Assembly: GCA_964458325.1 (NCBI GenBank)
Contig: CAYWIM010000001.1
Coordinates: forward strand, 80,755-144,754
Length of the DNA stretch: 64,000 nucleotides
Direction: 5' to 3'
Source of the DNA: JAGMXM01 sp964458325
Lineage (GTDB): Bacteria; Verrucomicrobiota; Verrucomicrobiia; Limisphaerales; UBA1319
Positions 1-10,122 of the stretch are shown here, piece by piece. A program made the position numbers and the translations under genes. The notes beneath the pieces were generated by a model. That model saw nothing but the letters and a program-made list of their open reading frames with translations, was not told the origin of the DNA and did no database searches. Position 1 is the first letter of the stretch, and the number at the start of each line of letters is the position of its first letter.

Positions 1-423
1 ATCGTCCAGGTCGAGAAGATCGAACCAGGTCGAGAGATCCTCGCGGTGAGGGGCAATCCGCTGATGCTCCTCCTGGTAGAACTGGCGCATCTCGAGGGCC
101 GTGGGGGTGCGCGTCTCCTGGAAGGCCGACCAGGCGGCGATCTGGGCGGGCTCGGGGTGGCTGCTCGAGTGGGCCTGGATCCAGGCGAGGATCTGGCCGT
201 CGCCGAGGCCGAGCTCGATCTGCTGCCGGAGGGCGTCGGGATCGATCCCCGCGAAGCCAAAGAACTGACGGTCGGTGGGGCAGTCGTAGTTGTATTCGCC
301 GTTGAGGCCGGCGAGGGTGGCGCGGCCCTTGTCAAGGACCCGCGGCAGGATCACATAACCGCCGAGGCGGACCCGGGGGCTGCGGGGCGGATGCTGGGTG
401 AGATCGGGCGCATGGAATTTCAT
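1..423 (-). CDS. DUF5069 family protein, 3' end cut by window edge
   Basis: Reading the minus strand from the ATG at 423 gives 141 codons with no stop before the window edge. The N-terminus contains APDLTQHPPRSPRVRLGGYV, then LPRVLDKGRATLAG, NGEYNYDCPTDRQFFGFAGID and a DGQILAWI stretch, an arrangement I associate with DUF5069, a small cytosolic family of unknown function common in Verrucomicrobiota and Planctomycetota. No signal peptide or membrane segment is visible. The long open frame on the opposite strand here is an artefact of high GC. The family assignment rests on recognition of the N-terminal pattern. No biochemical role is known to me. Confidence 0.75.
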   Translation of the reverse strand, partial: MKFHAPDLTQHPPRSPRVRLGGYVILPRVLDKGRATLAGLNGEYNYDCPTDRQFFGFAGIDPDALRQQIELGLGDGQILAWIQAHSSSHPEPAQIAAWSAFQETRTPTALEMRQFYQEEHQRIAPHREDLSTWFDLLDLDD

Positions 424-483
424 AGGATATCGGCGCTTAGGGTCTGTGCAAAAACGAACTCCGATCGATCGTGCCGGATCAGG

Positions 484-1407
484 TTACGGCTGGAGCCGCA
501 GCACGGCGCCCACCGGGTAATGATCGGAAGGCAACCGGCCGCCGTCGTTGGTATAATCGATGAACGCGTTCAGGGTGATCCATCCGGGGGTGTGGACGAT
601 CCAATCGATGCGCTTGCCGGCGCGGGCGTGCGCCCACCCATTGAACGTGACTTCATCGGGAAACCGCTGCGGGTGGATGACACGGTAGGTATCGAATGCG
701 CGCTCCCCGCCGAACTCCTGGCCGCCGACCAGGATCGCGTAGGGATTGTCGTCTTCGGTGCAGTTGAAGTCGCCGGTGAGGATGGCGGGCATCTGGCCCA
801 GGAGGGCGCCAGCCTGCTGGCGGATGAGGCGGGCGGATTCGATGCGCGCCTGGGGGCCGCGGTGGTCGAAGTGCGTGTTGGCGAAAACGAACGGGCGATA
901 ACTCGCGAGGCGGTCCTCGACGAGCACCCAGCTGACCATCCGCGGCAACTGGGCGTCCCAGCCCCGGCTGCCGGGCGTTTCCGGGGTGGTGCTGAGCCAG
1001 AAATGGCCGCTGTCGGTCATCGCGAACCGCCGGGTGCGGAAGAACACGGGGACGTACTCGCCGCGCTGCTGGCCATCATCGCGGCCCGCGCCGTGGAAGC
1101 TCATATGGGGAAGATTCTCGCGCAGAAAATCGACCTGGAAACCGACGGCCTCCTGGAGGCCCAGGAGGTCGGGATCGAACAGCCGGATGGTTTCCAGGAC
1201 GAGATGGCGGCGGGCCGGCCAGCTGTTGGTGCCGTCCTGAGCCGATCCATAACGGATGTTGAAGCTCATCACCTTGAGGGGCGGTGTGGAAAGAGCGGAA
1301 TCGGCGGCGATCAGAGCCGGGTTGAATCCGACGCAAAGCAAACCGATCCAAAGCGCGGCGGCCATCCCCGCCTGCGGCCGACTGGCAATCAAAGGGTGCA
1401 AATTCAT
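484..1407 (-). CDS. Secreted endonuclease/exonuclease/phosphatase family hydrolase
   Basis: A 307-aa member of the Mg-dependent EEP superfamily (DNase I / sphingomyelinase / inositol phosphatase fold). The N-terminus of MNLHPLIASRP is followed by a hydrophobic segment ending in AADSA, consistent with an export signal. Catalytic landmarks are present in order: KVMSFNIRYG with the family Asn, DLLGLQEA with the metal-binding Glu, NTHFDHRG, TGDFNC, and the terminal SDHYPV with the catalytic Asp-His. The frame is open further upstream, but the ATG at 1407 puts the signal sequence at the N-terminus and avoids overlap with the neighbouring pseudogene. The substrate cannot be told from sequence; the GTNSWPARR pattern is common in proteins annotated as secreted metal-dependent hydrolases. 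Periplasmic or extracellular location is inferred. Confidence 0.85.
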   Translation of the reverse strand: MNLHPLIASRPQAGMAAALWIGLLCVGFNPALIAADSALSTPPLKVMSFNIRYGSAQDGTNSWPARRHLVLETIRLFDPDLLGLQEAVGFQVDFLRENLPHMSFHGAGRDDGQQRGEYVPVFFRTRRFAMTDSGHFWLSTTPETPGSRGWDAQLPRMVSWVLVEDRLASYRPFVFANTHFDHRGPQARIESARLIRQQAGALLGQMPAILTGDFNCTEDDNPYAILVGGQEFGGERAFDTYRVIHPQRFPDEVTFNGWAHARAGKRIDWIVHTPGWITLNAFIDYTNDGGRLPSDHYPVGAVLRLQP

Positions 1408-1475
1408 GTCGTTATTTGTAGTCCATTCGCAGCGGCGGCGCAATCCCGTCGTCGACGCGGCCGCGGGCCCGCAAT

Positions 1476-2487
1476 TCAAGGCCATTGGAGCTGAAAGAAG
1501 GACGGGGAAGGGCTGGTTCGCGGCCAGGAGATCGACCACAGGCCATTGGAAAGGACGGGAGCGTCGACCGGCTGGCTGGTGAGGGTTACGGCGGCGCCGG
1601 GAGGCAGGGCGAGGTCCTGATTGCTTGCGAGATGGATCCAGTCGGCCAGAGGACGCAATGGTGGCGGGTAAGCGGGAGGCGGCTCGCCGGGCTGCAAGGG
1701 GGCGAACCAGATGGCCAGCGTGGCGTGCGTCGTCTGAGTGAGCTGGAGCGCGAGCTTGTGGTAATTGGTGTTGAGGTTTTGGCCGGATGGATTGGGCGAG
1801 GCGGGCAGAGGGCGCGCGTCGCGCCGCTCGAAGCGTCCATTGCCGGTGAGGAGACGAATCCAGAGCCGGTCACTGCCCTGGGTGAGCAGGGCGGCCTGCC
1901 CGTCGGGGTCGATATCGAGCCGGGTTGAAGCGTTCAGGTGCATGAACCAAAAGACCGTGGCGGGCGATGGCAGCTGGATTTCGTCCTGGAGCAGGACATG
2001 GCGCCGGCGTGGCCTCCTTTGAAATGGAGAAGCTCGACCGAGTATTTCCGGCCGGCGGCCAGTGCGATGGGCGCCGATACCTGGGCAGGGTAGCGTTGGT
2101 ACTCGCGCCAGCCTGTCGGGAGGGGGACCTCGGCAATGCGGACAAGGTTGGCGCCCTCGCTGTCGGGATTCAGGCGCAGCTCGGCTTGGTCATCGGCTGC
2201 GACAGCGAACCGGTAGACTCCGGTGACGCGCGGGATCAAAAAGCCCACAGCATGATCTTGACCGGGATGCCCGCTTCGAGGGCGATGGCGCCGGCGATTT
2301 CCGCGGCGGGCGCCACGGGGACCATGCGGGCCGCCAGGAGACGGTCGTTGACCCACAGCCGGACACCATCGTCGGCGAGGATGTGAAACGTATAGCGCTG
2401 CGATTCGGGGGGTGTCAGGCTGCCGGTCCACCGGACGGCGAATGGCTGGGTGAAGCGGCGATCCCGAGCCGGATGGCGGGCTACCAC
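1476..2487 (-). pseudogene. Frameshifted, N-terminally incomplete PA14-domain protein
   Basis: Three minus-strand frames carry consecutive parts of one protein. From 2487 to about 2240 the frame reads a PA14-like core (FAVRWTGSL, RYTFHILADDGVRLWVNDRLL). From about 2245 to 2003 a second frame continues with VTGVYRFAVAADDQAELRLN and a SAPIALAAGRKYSVELLHFKGG block. From about 2003 to 1476 a third frame gives HVLLQDEIQLPSPATVFWF and a C-terminal region. PA14 domains bind carbohydrates in secreted bacterial proteins. The first shift lies at a run of five A/T (plus 2238-2242), so a sequencing error is possible; the second is near 2000-2005 and not in a long run. No signal peptide precedes the domain, and the only start is a GTG overlapping the end of the upstream TPR gene. 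A decayed gene is the simplest reading. Confidence 0.6.
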
Positions 2488-3476
2488 GGGAGGCGAGGGG
2501 TGGAGCGGTTGGTGCCGGACTGCGGGCCGGGGGGGGGGAAGAGGAGGGCCTTTTCCTGGCTCTGATGGCTGTCGAGGAGCTGGGCGGCCTGCTGGGGTGA
2601 CATCTGGTCCTCACCCGCGCTGGGCTGGTTCGTCATGGACGCGCTGAGGGCCGAGGGGGGCTGGTTGGTGGGGCCGGCGGGTGCGTTGGTCGAGCCCGCC
2701 TCTTGGGATTCGGGCTGTGGCTCGGGCTGTGGAGGAGGCTGATTGGTGGGGCCGTTTTGCGGCTGGGGCTGGGAGGATTGGCTGGGGGGCTGGTTGGTCT
2801 GGGTGGACTTCTCTGATTTCGAGTTTTGGTTGGTGGATGAGCTCGAGTTCTGCTGGTCTTGGGAGGGTGAGTTCGAATCCTGCTCCTGGTTCTGATCGGA
2901 ATCGGGCTGATCGGACTGCTGTTGCTGCTCCTGTTGTTTCTTCAGCTCCTCCAACTGGCTGCGAACGAGCTCCCGGTTGAATCGGGCGTCTTCGTCGCGG
3001 GTATCGAGCTTGAGGGCGCTATCGAAGTGGCGCAGGGATTGTTCCCAGGATTGCTGGCGCTGCTGGGTGTTTTGGGTGTCGTCGCCGATACGGTAGAGCG
3101 TGCTGCCGAGGTTGTAGTAGGCCTTTTCCTGGAGGTCGAGGTCGGGAGAGGCGAGGGCGTCATTGAGATATTTGCGGGCGGTTTCGTACTGGCCGGCCTT
3201 GTAGGCGGCGGTGCCGGCGTTGTACAGGAGCCGGGAATCGCCGGGGCGCTCGCCGAGGAGGCGTTCGTATTCGCGCAAGGCGAGGTCGTATTGGCGGGAT
3301 TGGAAGAACTGTTCGGCTTGCCGCGTCGAGGCGGAGAGGGGGATTGGGAAGAGGCAGGCGGCGAGGAGGATCGAGGAGAGGATGCGGCTTGTGAAAGAAG
3401 AAGCCGATCGAGCCCGCGGCCATGGTGCGGAGGGCAGGTTGGATCGACTGGACGGAGCGGGGAGGGGGGCGGCCAT
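2481..3476 (-). CDS. batE: TPR protein, BatE-like, last gene of the MoxR/Bat operon
   Basis: 331 aa. An N-terminal hydrophobic segment (residues about 30-48, ending FPIPLSAS) suggests export or anchoring. It is followed by TPR repeats (residues about 50-175: QAEQFFQSRQYDLALREYE, RLLYNAGTAAYKAGQYE, KAYYNLGSTLYRIGD, HFDSALKLDTRDEDARFN). A long Gln/Ser/Asn/Pro-rich low-complexity linker follows (about 185-290), then a conserved-looking tail with QQAAQLLDSHQSQEKALLF. This matches the BatE-type periplasmic TPR proteins that close Bat operons. A run of ten Gs on the plus strand (about 2527-2536) lies in the tail, so the last 20 residues could be affected by a homopolymer error. It sits 12 nt downstream of the second VWA gene and is presumably co-transcribed. 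Confidence 0.85.
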   Translation of the reverse strand: MAAPLPAPSSRSNLPSAPWPRARSASSFTSRILSSILLAACLFPIPLSASTRQAEQFFQSRQYDLALREYERLLGERPGDSRLLYNAGTAAYKAGQYETARKYLNDALASPDLDLQEKAYYNLGSTLYRIGDDTQNTQQRQQSWEQSLRHFDSALKLDTRDEDARFNRELVRSQLEELKKQQEQQQQSDQPDSDQNQEQDSNSPSQDQQNSSSSTNQNSKSEKSTQTNQPPSQSSQPQPQNGPTNQPPPQPEPQPESQEAGSTNAPAGPTNQPPSALSASMTNQPSAGEDQMSPQQAAQLLDSHQSQEKALLFPPPGPQSGTNRSTPRLPW

Positions 3477-3488
3477 GGGGAAATGGGA

Positions 3489-4579
3489 TTAAAGGCTGGG
3501 ATTGGCGGAGGTGTGGCTGGAGATTGCCGAGGGGGCCAGCTCGGGCGATGAGGATGCGGGTCGGCGGTCGGGGAGAAGAAACTCGATTGTCAGAAAGACA
3601 ACAGCGAGAGCCAAGGGCCACTGGAACTGCTCGCGGGGGCGCTGGACAAGGCGGGCGCCGGATTCGGCCGCGGAGGGCTGGAGCTGCCGGGCCGAGGGGG
3701 GCAGGAGGGGGGCAAGCCCGCGACGGTAAAGGTTTTCCATGGTGTCGGCGCCGCGGAGGGAGAGGTAGAATCCCTGGCCGGCTTGGCCGATTTCCTGCAG
3801 GAGCTGTTCATTGAGACGCGACTTGACGACGTTGCCGGCGGGATCTTTGAGGAATGCGGCATGGCCGGATGAATCGGGGATGCGGAGCATGTCTCCTTCG
3901 GGGGTGCCGACACCGACGGTGAAGATGCGGATGCCGTCACGGGCAGCCGCCCGTGCGGCTTCGACGGCCTGCTGGTCGTGGTCTTCGCCATCGGTGACGA
4001 GGATGACGATTTTCTCGTTGTCGGAATCGGGGGGGAAGCTGGCGGCGGCGGTCTGGATGGCGGCGGCGAGGCTGGTGCTGGTCTGGTCGAGGGCGCCGAC
4101 CTCGACGAGGCGGACGTTTTGCCGGAAGGCCTCGTCGTCGATGGTCAGGGGGCACTGGAGAAAGGCGGTTTCGGCGAACACGACCAAGCCGAGCCGGTCG
4201 GTCGAGGCCAGGGGGATGAGATCGAGCAGGGCGAGCCGGGCGCGCTCGATGCGGCTGGGGGTGACATCCTGGGCGAGCATGCTGCGGGAGGTGTCGACAG
4301 CCAGGAGGATATCGAGGCCGCGCAGGTGGACTTCATCGAGAGTGTGGCCCCATCGGGGGCGCGCGAGGGCGAGGAGGATGCAGGCGATCGCGAGGACCAG
4401 GAGGGCCAGGCGGATCTTCTGTCGCGGGATCGAGACGCCGACGGTGAGCTGGGCGAGGAGGCGGGAGCGGATGAACTGGGCGATATCGCGCTGCTTGCGG
4501 CGCCAGGCCCAGACGAGAAAGAGGCAGAGGGCCGGGAGGACGATCCAGAGCAAATGGAGCAGGCCAGGGGCGCCGAAGG

Positions 4580-4583
<4 letters not shown>
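3489..4583 (-). CDS. batB: VWA-domain membrane protein, BatB-like
   Basis: 364 aa. There are two N-terminal membrane segments (residues about 8-26 and 58-75), then a von Willebrand A domain with an intact MIDAS motif DTSRS at 97-101 and the TDGEDHD metal-site loop, then a long C-terminal region with a third hydrophobic segment before a polar tail. The WGH following ALARPR is typical of BatB. The start codon overlaps the stop of the preceding VWA gene (ATGA), indicating translational coupling. A much longer frame extends upstream but reads through the neighbour in another phase. Bat proteins were named for aerotolerance in Bacteroides; the exact function here is unknown. Conserved Bat gene order supports a membrane complex with the MoxR ATPase. 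Confidence 0.9.
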
Positions 4584-5571
<988 letters not shown>

Positions 5572-5575
<4 letters not shown>

Positions 5576-6138
5576 GCCGGGGCGGTGGCGGTGGTGGGGC
5601 CGGGGACGGGCAGCGGGGCGGGGGTGGTTTCCTCGACCAGGCGGACGGCGGCGCGGTAGATCTCATCGAGCTCGAGGCGGCCCGGCTCGTAGCGGGCGAA
5701 CTTGACGAGGTCGCAGCGCTGGAGGAAGTCGCCGAGGACGGACTGGTGATCGGCCTCGAGGGATGCGGAGCGGCGGAGCTCGAGGAGGAATTCCTCGGTG
5801 GTGCGTTCGGGGGCATGGAGACGGAACCGCTCTTCGAGGTAGGTCCGGATGGTGTCGCAAACGCGGACGGTGAAGAGGTGGGGCTGGTCGATGAGCGCGA
5901 GGGTGGCGCGGAGCTTTTCGAGGGCGCGCTCGTGGGGGGGGATGGGCGGCTCGGGAGGGGGAGGCGGCGGAGGGCGATGGGATCGGCGCCAGAGCCAGAC
6001 CGCGAGGGCTGCGGTGGCCAGGAGGAGCAGGATGAGGATGAGCCAGACGGTCCACGGCAGAGGGAGCGCGACGGGGGGCTTGAGCGGGCGGAGGTCGGCC
6101 GGGAGTGGCGCGGCGGCGATGGCTGGGAGGAGGTTCAT
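5572..6138 (-). CDS. DUF4381-type single-pass membrane protein of the Bat operon
   Basis: 188 aa with one strong transmembrane helix (residues about 28-49, LPWTVWLILILLLLATAAL) followed by a poly-Pro stretch (PPPPPPPEPPIPP) and a helical cytosolic domain containing ALEKLRATLALID, YLEERFRLHAPERTTEEFLLEL and FLQRCDLVKFARY. That C-terminal pattern is the DUF4381 signature found between DUF58 and VWA genes in Bat clusters. It overlaps the DUF58 gene and the BatA gene by 4 nt each. Molecular function is unknown; it may link the VWA proteins to the cytosolic DUF58/MoxR pair (inference). Confidence 0.8.
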
Positions 6139-7088
6139 CGGCGTCGGCGTTTTTCGCGCACCTCGAAGAAGCGCCCGAGGGCGGCGGCGTAGGGCTGATC
6201 GGTGCGGAGCTGGATCGAGTCGATGCGGGCGCCGCGGAAGAGGCGGATGAGCTCATCCTGGTGGCGGGCCTGGCGGCGGGCGAAGGCCTCGCGCTTGCTG
6301 TCGTCGCGGGTGTCGACCTCGACGACTTCGCCCGTTTCGGCGTCGCGCAGGACGAGGCGCCCAAGGCGCGGCAGCTCCATCTCGAATCGGTCGACGATCT
6401 GGACGGCGACGACGTCGTGGCGGCGGTTGGCCTGGCGGAGGGCGGTGAGGGAGGTCTGGCCGAGCATCTCGGAGAGGACGACACGGCGGCGGAGGTGGGC
6501 ATCGATCTCGGCTCGAGTGGGGAAGGTCTGGCCGAGGAAATCGGAGAGAACGACCGCGATCGCGCGGTGGGGCGTGACGCGGATGAGGAACTCGAGGGCG
6601 CGATTGAGGTCGGTGCCGCGATGGCCGGGCTCGTGGCAGAGGATCTCGCGGATGACGCGCAGGACGTGGCGCCGGCCCTTGCGGGGAGGGATGAACTTTT
6701 CGACCGTCTCGGTGAAGAGGATGAGGCCGACCTTATCGTTGTTCCGGATGGCCGAGAAAGCGAGGACGGAGGCGATCTCGGCGGCGAGCTCGCGCTTGGA
6801 CTGGTCGCCGGAGCCGAAGAGGCCGGAGCCGCTGAGGTCGACCACGAGCAGGAGCGTGAGCTCGCGCTCCTCGACAAACTTTTTGACGAACGGATGGCTC
6901 ATGCGGGCGGTGACGTTCCAGTCGATGGATCGGACCTCGTCGCCGGGCTGGTATTCGCGGACCTCGTCGAAGTTCATGCCCTGGCCTTTGAAGACGCTGT
7001 GGTACTGGCCGGCGAGGGACTCGGTGACGAGCCGGTTGGTGCGGAGCTCGATGAGGCGGATTTTGCGGAGGAGATCGCGGGGGATCAT
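6135..7088 (-). CDS. DUF58 domain protein
   Basis: 317 aa. The DUF58 signature YQPGDEVRSIDWNVTAR is at residues 46-62, followed by a VWA-like fold with VVDLSGSG (Asp84) as a MIDAS-like loop. DUF58 proteins are regularly encoded beside MoxR AAA+ ATPases and are thought to be their substrates or partners. No signal or transmembrane segment is evident, so a cytosolic protein is likely. It starts 12 nt after the MoxR stop and its stop overlaps the start of the DUF4381 gene. Length and motifs are normal for the family. Confidence 0.9.
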   Translation of the reverse strand: MIPRDLLRKIRLIELRTNRLVTESLAGQYHSVFKGQGMNFDEVREYQPGDEVRSIDWNVTARMSHPFVKKFVEERELTLLLVVDLSGSGLFGSGDQSKRELAAEIASVLAFSAIRNNDKVGLILFTETVEKFIPPRKGRRHVLRVIREILCHEPGHRGTDLNRALEFLIRVTPHRAIAVVLSDFLGQTFPTRAEIDAHLRRRVVLSEMLGQTSLTALRQANRRHDVVAVQIVDRFEMELPRLGRLVLRDAETGEVVEVDTRDDSKREAFARRQARHQDELIRLFRGARIDSIQLRTDQPYAAALGRFFEVREKRRRR

Positions 7089-7100
7089 GGGCGGGGCGGC

Positions 7101-8090
<990 letters not shown>

Positions 8091-8261
8091 GCGCCGGGAG
8101 TATAGTGGATCGGGGCGGAAACGGGTAGAGGGAAGATGAAAAGTCCCTGATCCAACCGCGGAGCGTTTTCATTGCGGAGGAGGGGGCGGAGACGGAATGA
8201 CGAATGGCGAATGACGAATGACGGAAAGGGGTTGCTTTCTTACGGCGCTGAGGGGTAGGGG

Positions 8262-8276
8262 CGCGACGCTGTCGCG
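8262..8276. repeat. Palindromic repeat CGCGAC-GCT-GTCGCG, copy 1
   Basis: Perfect 6-bp arms CGCGAC/GTCGCG around GCT. The same 15 bases recur at 8455-8469, both preceded by purine-rich GGG. Looks like a small REP-type intergenic palindrome. Confidence 0.6.
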
Positions 8277-8454
8277 TCCGGTTGTCGGCCAACATTTGCA
8301 TCTCCTTGATGGCGTAGCCGCAGCTTTCAAGCGCGATTTTACCTCACCACGAAGGTCAGGACACGAAGTAGCATCCAGCTGCAGGCCCCGGATTCTTGCC
8401 CGCGGAATGACGCGGAATGACGCGGAAATATTGATGCCCTTGGAATGGCAGGGA

Positions 8455-8469
8455 CGCGACGCTGTCGCG
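8455..8469. repeat. Palindromic repeat CGCGAC-GCT-GTCGCG, copy 2
   Basis: Identical to the 15-bp palindrome at 8262-8276, 178 bp away and in the same intergenic region. Confidence 0.6.
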
Positions 8470-8500
8470 CGCGCCGATTGGCCTTGAAAGCGGAAGTATC

Positions 8501-8518
8501 GCCGACTTTCTAGTCGGC
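8501..8518. repeat. Hairpin GCCGACT-TTCT-AGTCGGC
   Basis: A perfect 7-bp stem with a 4-nt loop lying downstream of the DUF4143 gene (minus strand, ends 8580). It could act as a weak transcription terminator, but no T-tract follows on the minus strand, so it may instead be a dispersed repeat. Confidence 0.45.
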
Positions 8519-8579
8519 ATAAATCCACGCCGGGAGGGAACGATCGCGTGGATCAGTTTGTCCAACCACTGCCTACCCT

Positions 8580-9776
8580 TCAGGTCATCCAGCGCCAAGC
8601 GGGAATGACTTCGATCGAAACACCATCTTCGCGCAAGTGGTCGGCCTGGTCGAGGGTCAGAACCAGAGCTCTGCGTTTGCCCGGCAGGCGTGCGCCTTCG
8701 ATGGCGCCGCGCAGCTCGCGCTTGCGATTGGCCGGGGTGAGCTCGAGACAGACCTGGATGGCGGCTTCCCGGGTCACGAAATCGCATTCCCACAAGTCGC
8801 GCTCGCCCGCGTAGTGGAGGTCTCGAGCGGCGCGGCGGAGATGCAGGGCCACCGCATTCTCGAGCCGATGCCCCAAGTCAGGCTGTGTCTGGGGCGAGCT
8901 GGCGCGGCGCAGCCCGTTGTCGATGGCGTAGTACTTCGAGGGGGCAACCACTCGCTGCTTGAACGAGGCGCTGAACTTCGGCACGGCGAACAACAGATAG
9001 GCGTCCTGGAGGTATTCCACGTAACGCGACGTCTGTCCGACGGTGGGGACAGCGAGGTTCTTGGTCAGGGCCTGAAACGAGAAGGGCTGCCCGGTGTTGG
9101 CGAGCAGGAAGAGGAGCAGGTTCATCACATGGCGGGTTTCGCGCAGTCCATGACGCGCGGCCACGTCGCGCTGGACAACGTCCCGCAGCAGCTCCTGGAG
9201 AACCGGATCGAGCCGCTCGCGCAAATAGACCGGGAAACCGCCCTCGTCCAGATAGGCGCGGAACGATTCGGCGCCGCGTTTTTTCCCAGTGAAGACCAGA
9301 TACTCGGCGTAGCTGAACGGGAACACCTCGAACGATAGATGCCGGCCGGTGAGTTTGGATCCCAGCTCGCGGCCCAGCAGCGAGGCGTTCGAACCCGTCA
9401 AACAGACCGCGCGTCCTCGATCCACCAGCGTCCGCACCAGTCGCTGCCATTCCTGGATCTCCTGCACATCATCCAGGAACAATGGTTGATCGAACCCCGC
9501 CAGCTCATCGAGGACGGACAAAAAAGTCGGGAAATCTTCGGGACCAAGCCCAAACAGGCGGGTGTCCTCGAAGTTGCAGTAGAATGCGTTTTTGGCCCGG
9601 CGCATCAGCTGGTTCTGGAGCGTGCTCTTGCCGCAACGCCGCACGCCGGTCAGGACGATCGCCTGCGAGCCGCGGATCGTGAGCTGGGAGAGCATCTCCC
9701 GCTCGACCTCCGGCCGCGGTGGCGGCGGCGTGAAAGGGGCGCGCAGGACGGACCATAGTGTATCTCGTAATATCAT
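8580..9776 (-). CDS. ATP-binding protein, AAA_14/DUF4143 type
   Basis: 398 aa. Walker A is GVRRCGKS (44-51), a Walker B-like FLDDVQE follows at about 99-105, and the sensor-like TGSNASLL at about 127. The C-terminal half shows the DUF4143 layout: EGGFPVYL, a RDVVQRDVAARHG segment, a winged-helix-like LLLFLLANTGQPFSFQALTKNL, then DNGLRRASS and a PD-(D/E)XK-like tail (WECDFVTR ... IQVCLELT). The family is widespread, chromosomal, and of unclear role, sometimes regarded as toxin-like or scavenging. It stands alone on the minus strand between repeat-rich spacers, which fits an accessory gene. The ATG at 9776 lies in an AT-rich region suited to a promoter. Confidence 0.85.
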   Translation of the reverse strand: MILRDTLWSVLRAPFTPPPPRPEVEREMLSQLTIRGSQAIVLTGVRRCGKSTLQNQLMRRAKNAFYCNFEDTRLFGLGPEDFPTFLSVLDELAGFDQPLFLDDVQEIQEWQRLVRTLVDRGRAVCLTGSNASLLGRELGSKLTGRHLSFEVFPFSYAEYLVFTGKKRGAESFRAYLDEGGFPVYLRERLDPVLQELLRDVVQRDVAARHGLRETRHVMNLLLFLLANTGQPFSFQALTKNLAVPTVGQTSRYVEYLQDAYLLFAVPKFSASFKQRVVAPSKYYAIDNGLRRASSPQTQPDLGHRLENAVALHLRRAARDLHYAGERDLWECDFVTREAAIQVCLELTPANRKRELRGAIEGARLPGKRRALVLTLDQADHLREDGVSIEVIPAWRWMT

Positions 9777-9813
9777 AATAATGTCATATCGTATAATACA
9801 GGTCCGCTGTCAA
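9777..9813 (-). promoter_or_regulatory. AT-rich putative promoter of the DUF4143 gene
   Basis: On the minus strand a consensus -35 TTGACA (plus 9808-9813) is followed by TATTATACGATATGAC before the ATG at 9776. The -35 is perfect, but no -10 at ideal spacing matches well. The block is strikingly AT-rich in a GC-rich genome. Confidence 0.35.
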
Positions 9814-9975
9814 CTGTCGCATTGGTGATTCGGGTGCGATGTCACTTGCCAGAAACCTGCAAGCGGTGAGTCGATTCGCCCTGGAGGAGAATTCATTCAA
9901 GTGTCATTCTCGCGCGGAGAAAGGCCGATTATTTTGCCGCAAGAGAACGCAAAGAAACGCAAAAAGGGAGGGCAA

Positions 9976-10034
9976 AACTATGAACCTGTCACTCTATACA
10001 GAAATTCGTGCCAACTATGAACCTGTCACTCTAT
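9976..10034. repeat. Two 22-bp perfect direct repeats, 37-bp period
   Basis: The sequence AACTATGAACCTGTCACTCT followed by AT occurs at 9976-9997 and 10013-10034, separated by 15 bp. It lies downstream of the sigma-54 regulator gene, in a 346-bp gene-free stretch (9777-10122) that otherwise shows only AT-rich upstream DNA and a motif with repeated AACGCAAA. Two copies are too few for a CRISPR. It may be a local duplication. Confidence 0.7.
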
Positions 10035-10122
10035 GCGTCGGCTTGGGAATGGAGAGCGATCGAGCGAAGCGCCGAATCAGGCCAGGATTTGGCGGGCGGT
10101 GGCGCGGGGGGGGGCGGATGCG

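Larger units (their letters stand above)
8091..8579. other. Intergenic region with short repeats, no gene seen
   Basis: No open frame here resembles a protein. The stretch holds several small repeats: a run built on GAATGACGAATG (8195-8222), three tandem copies of a 10-mer CGCGGAATGA (8401-8430, last copy diverged), two copies of a palindrome, and a hairpin at 8501-8518. It separates two divergently unrelated minus-strand genes and must hold the promoter of the MoxR/Bat operon. Confidence 0.6.

Noticed and set aside
46..1494. Long plus-strand open frame of about 480 codons
   Set aside because: It is an antisense shadow of the DUF5069 and EEP genes, with low-complexity composition and no domain.
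2868..2884. T-loop-like GTTCGAATCC suggesting a tRNA
   Set aside because: It is in the coding sequence of the TPR protein, and no acceptor stem or CCA is present.
9976..10034. CRISPR array from the 22-bp repeat
   Set aside because: Only two copies, spacer of 15 bp and no cas genes.
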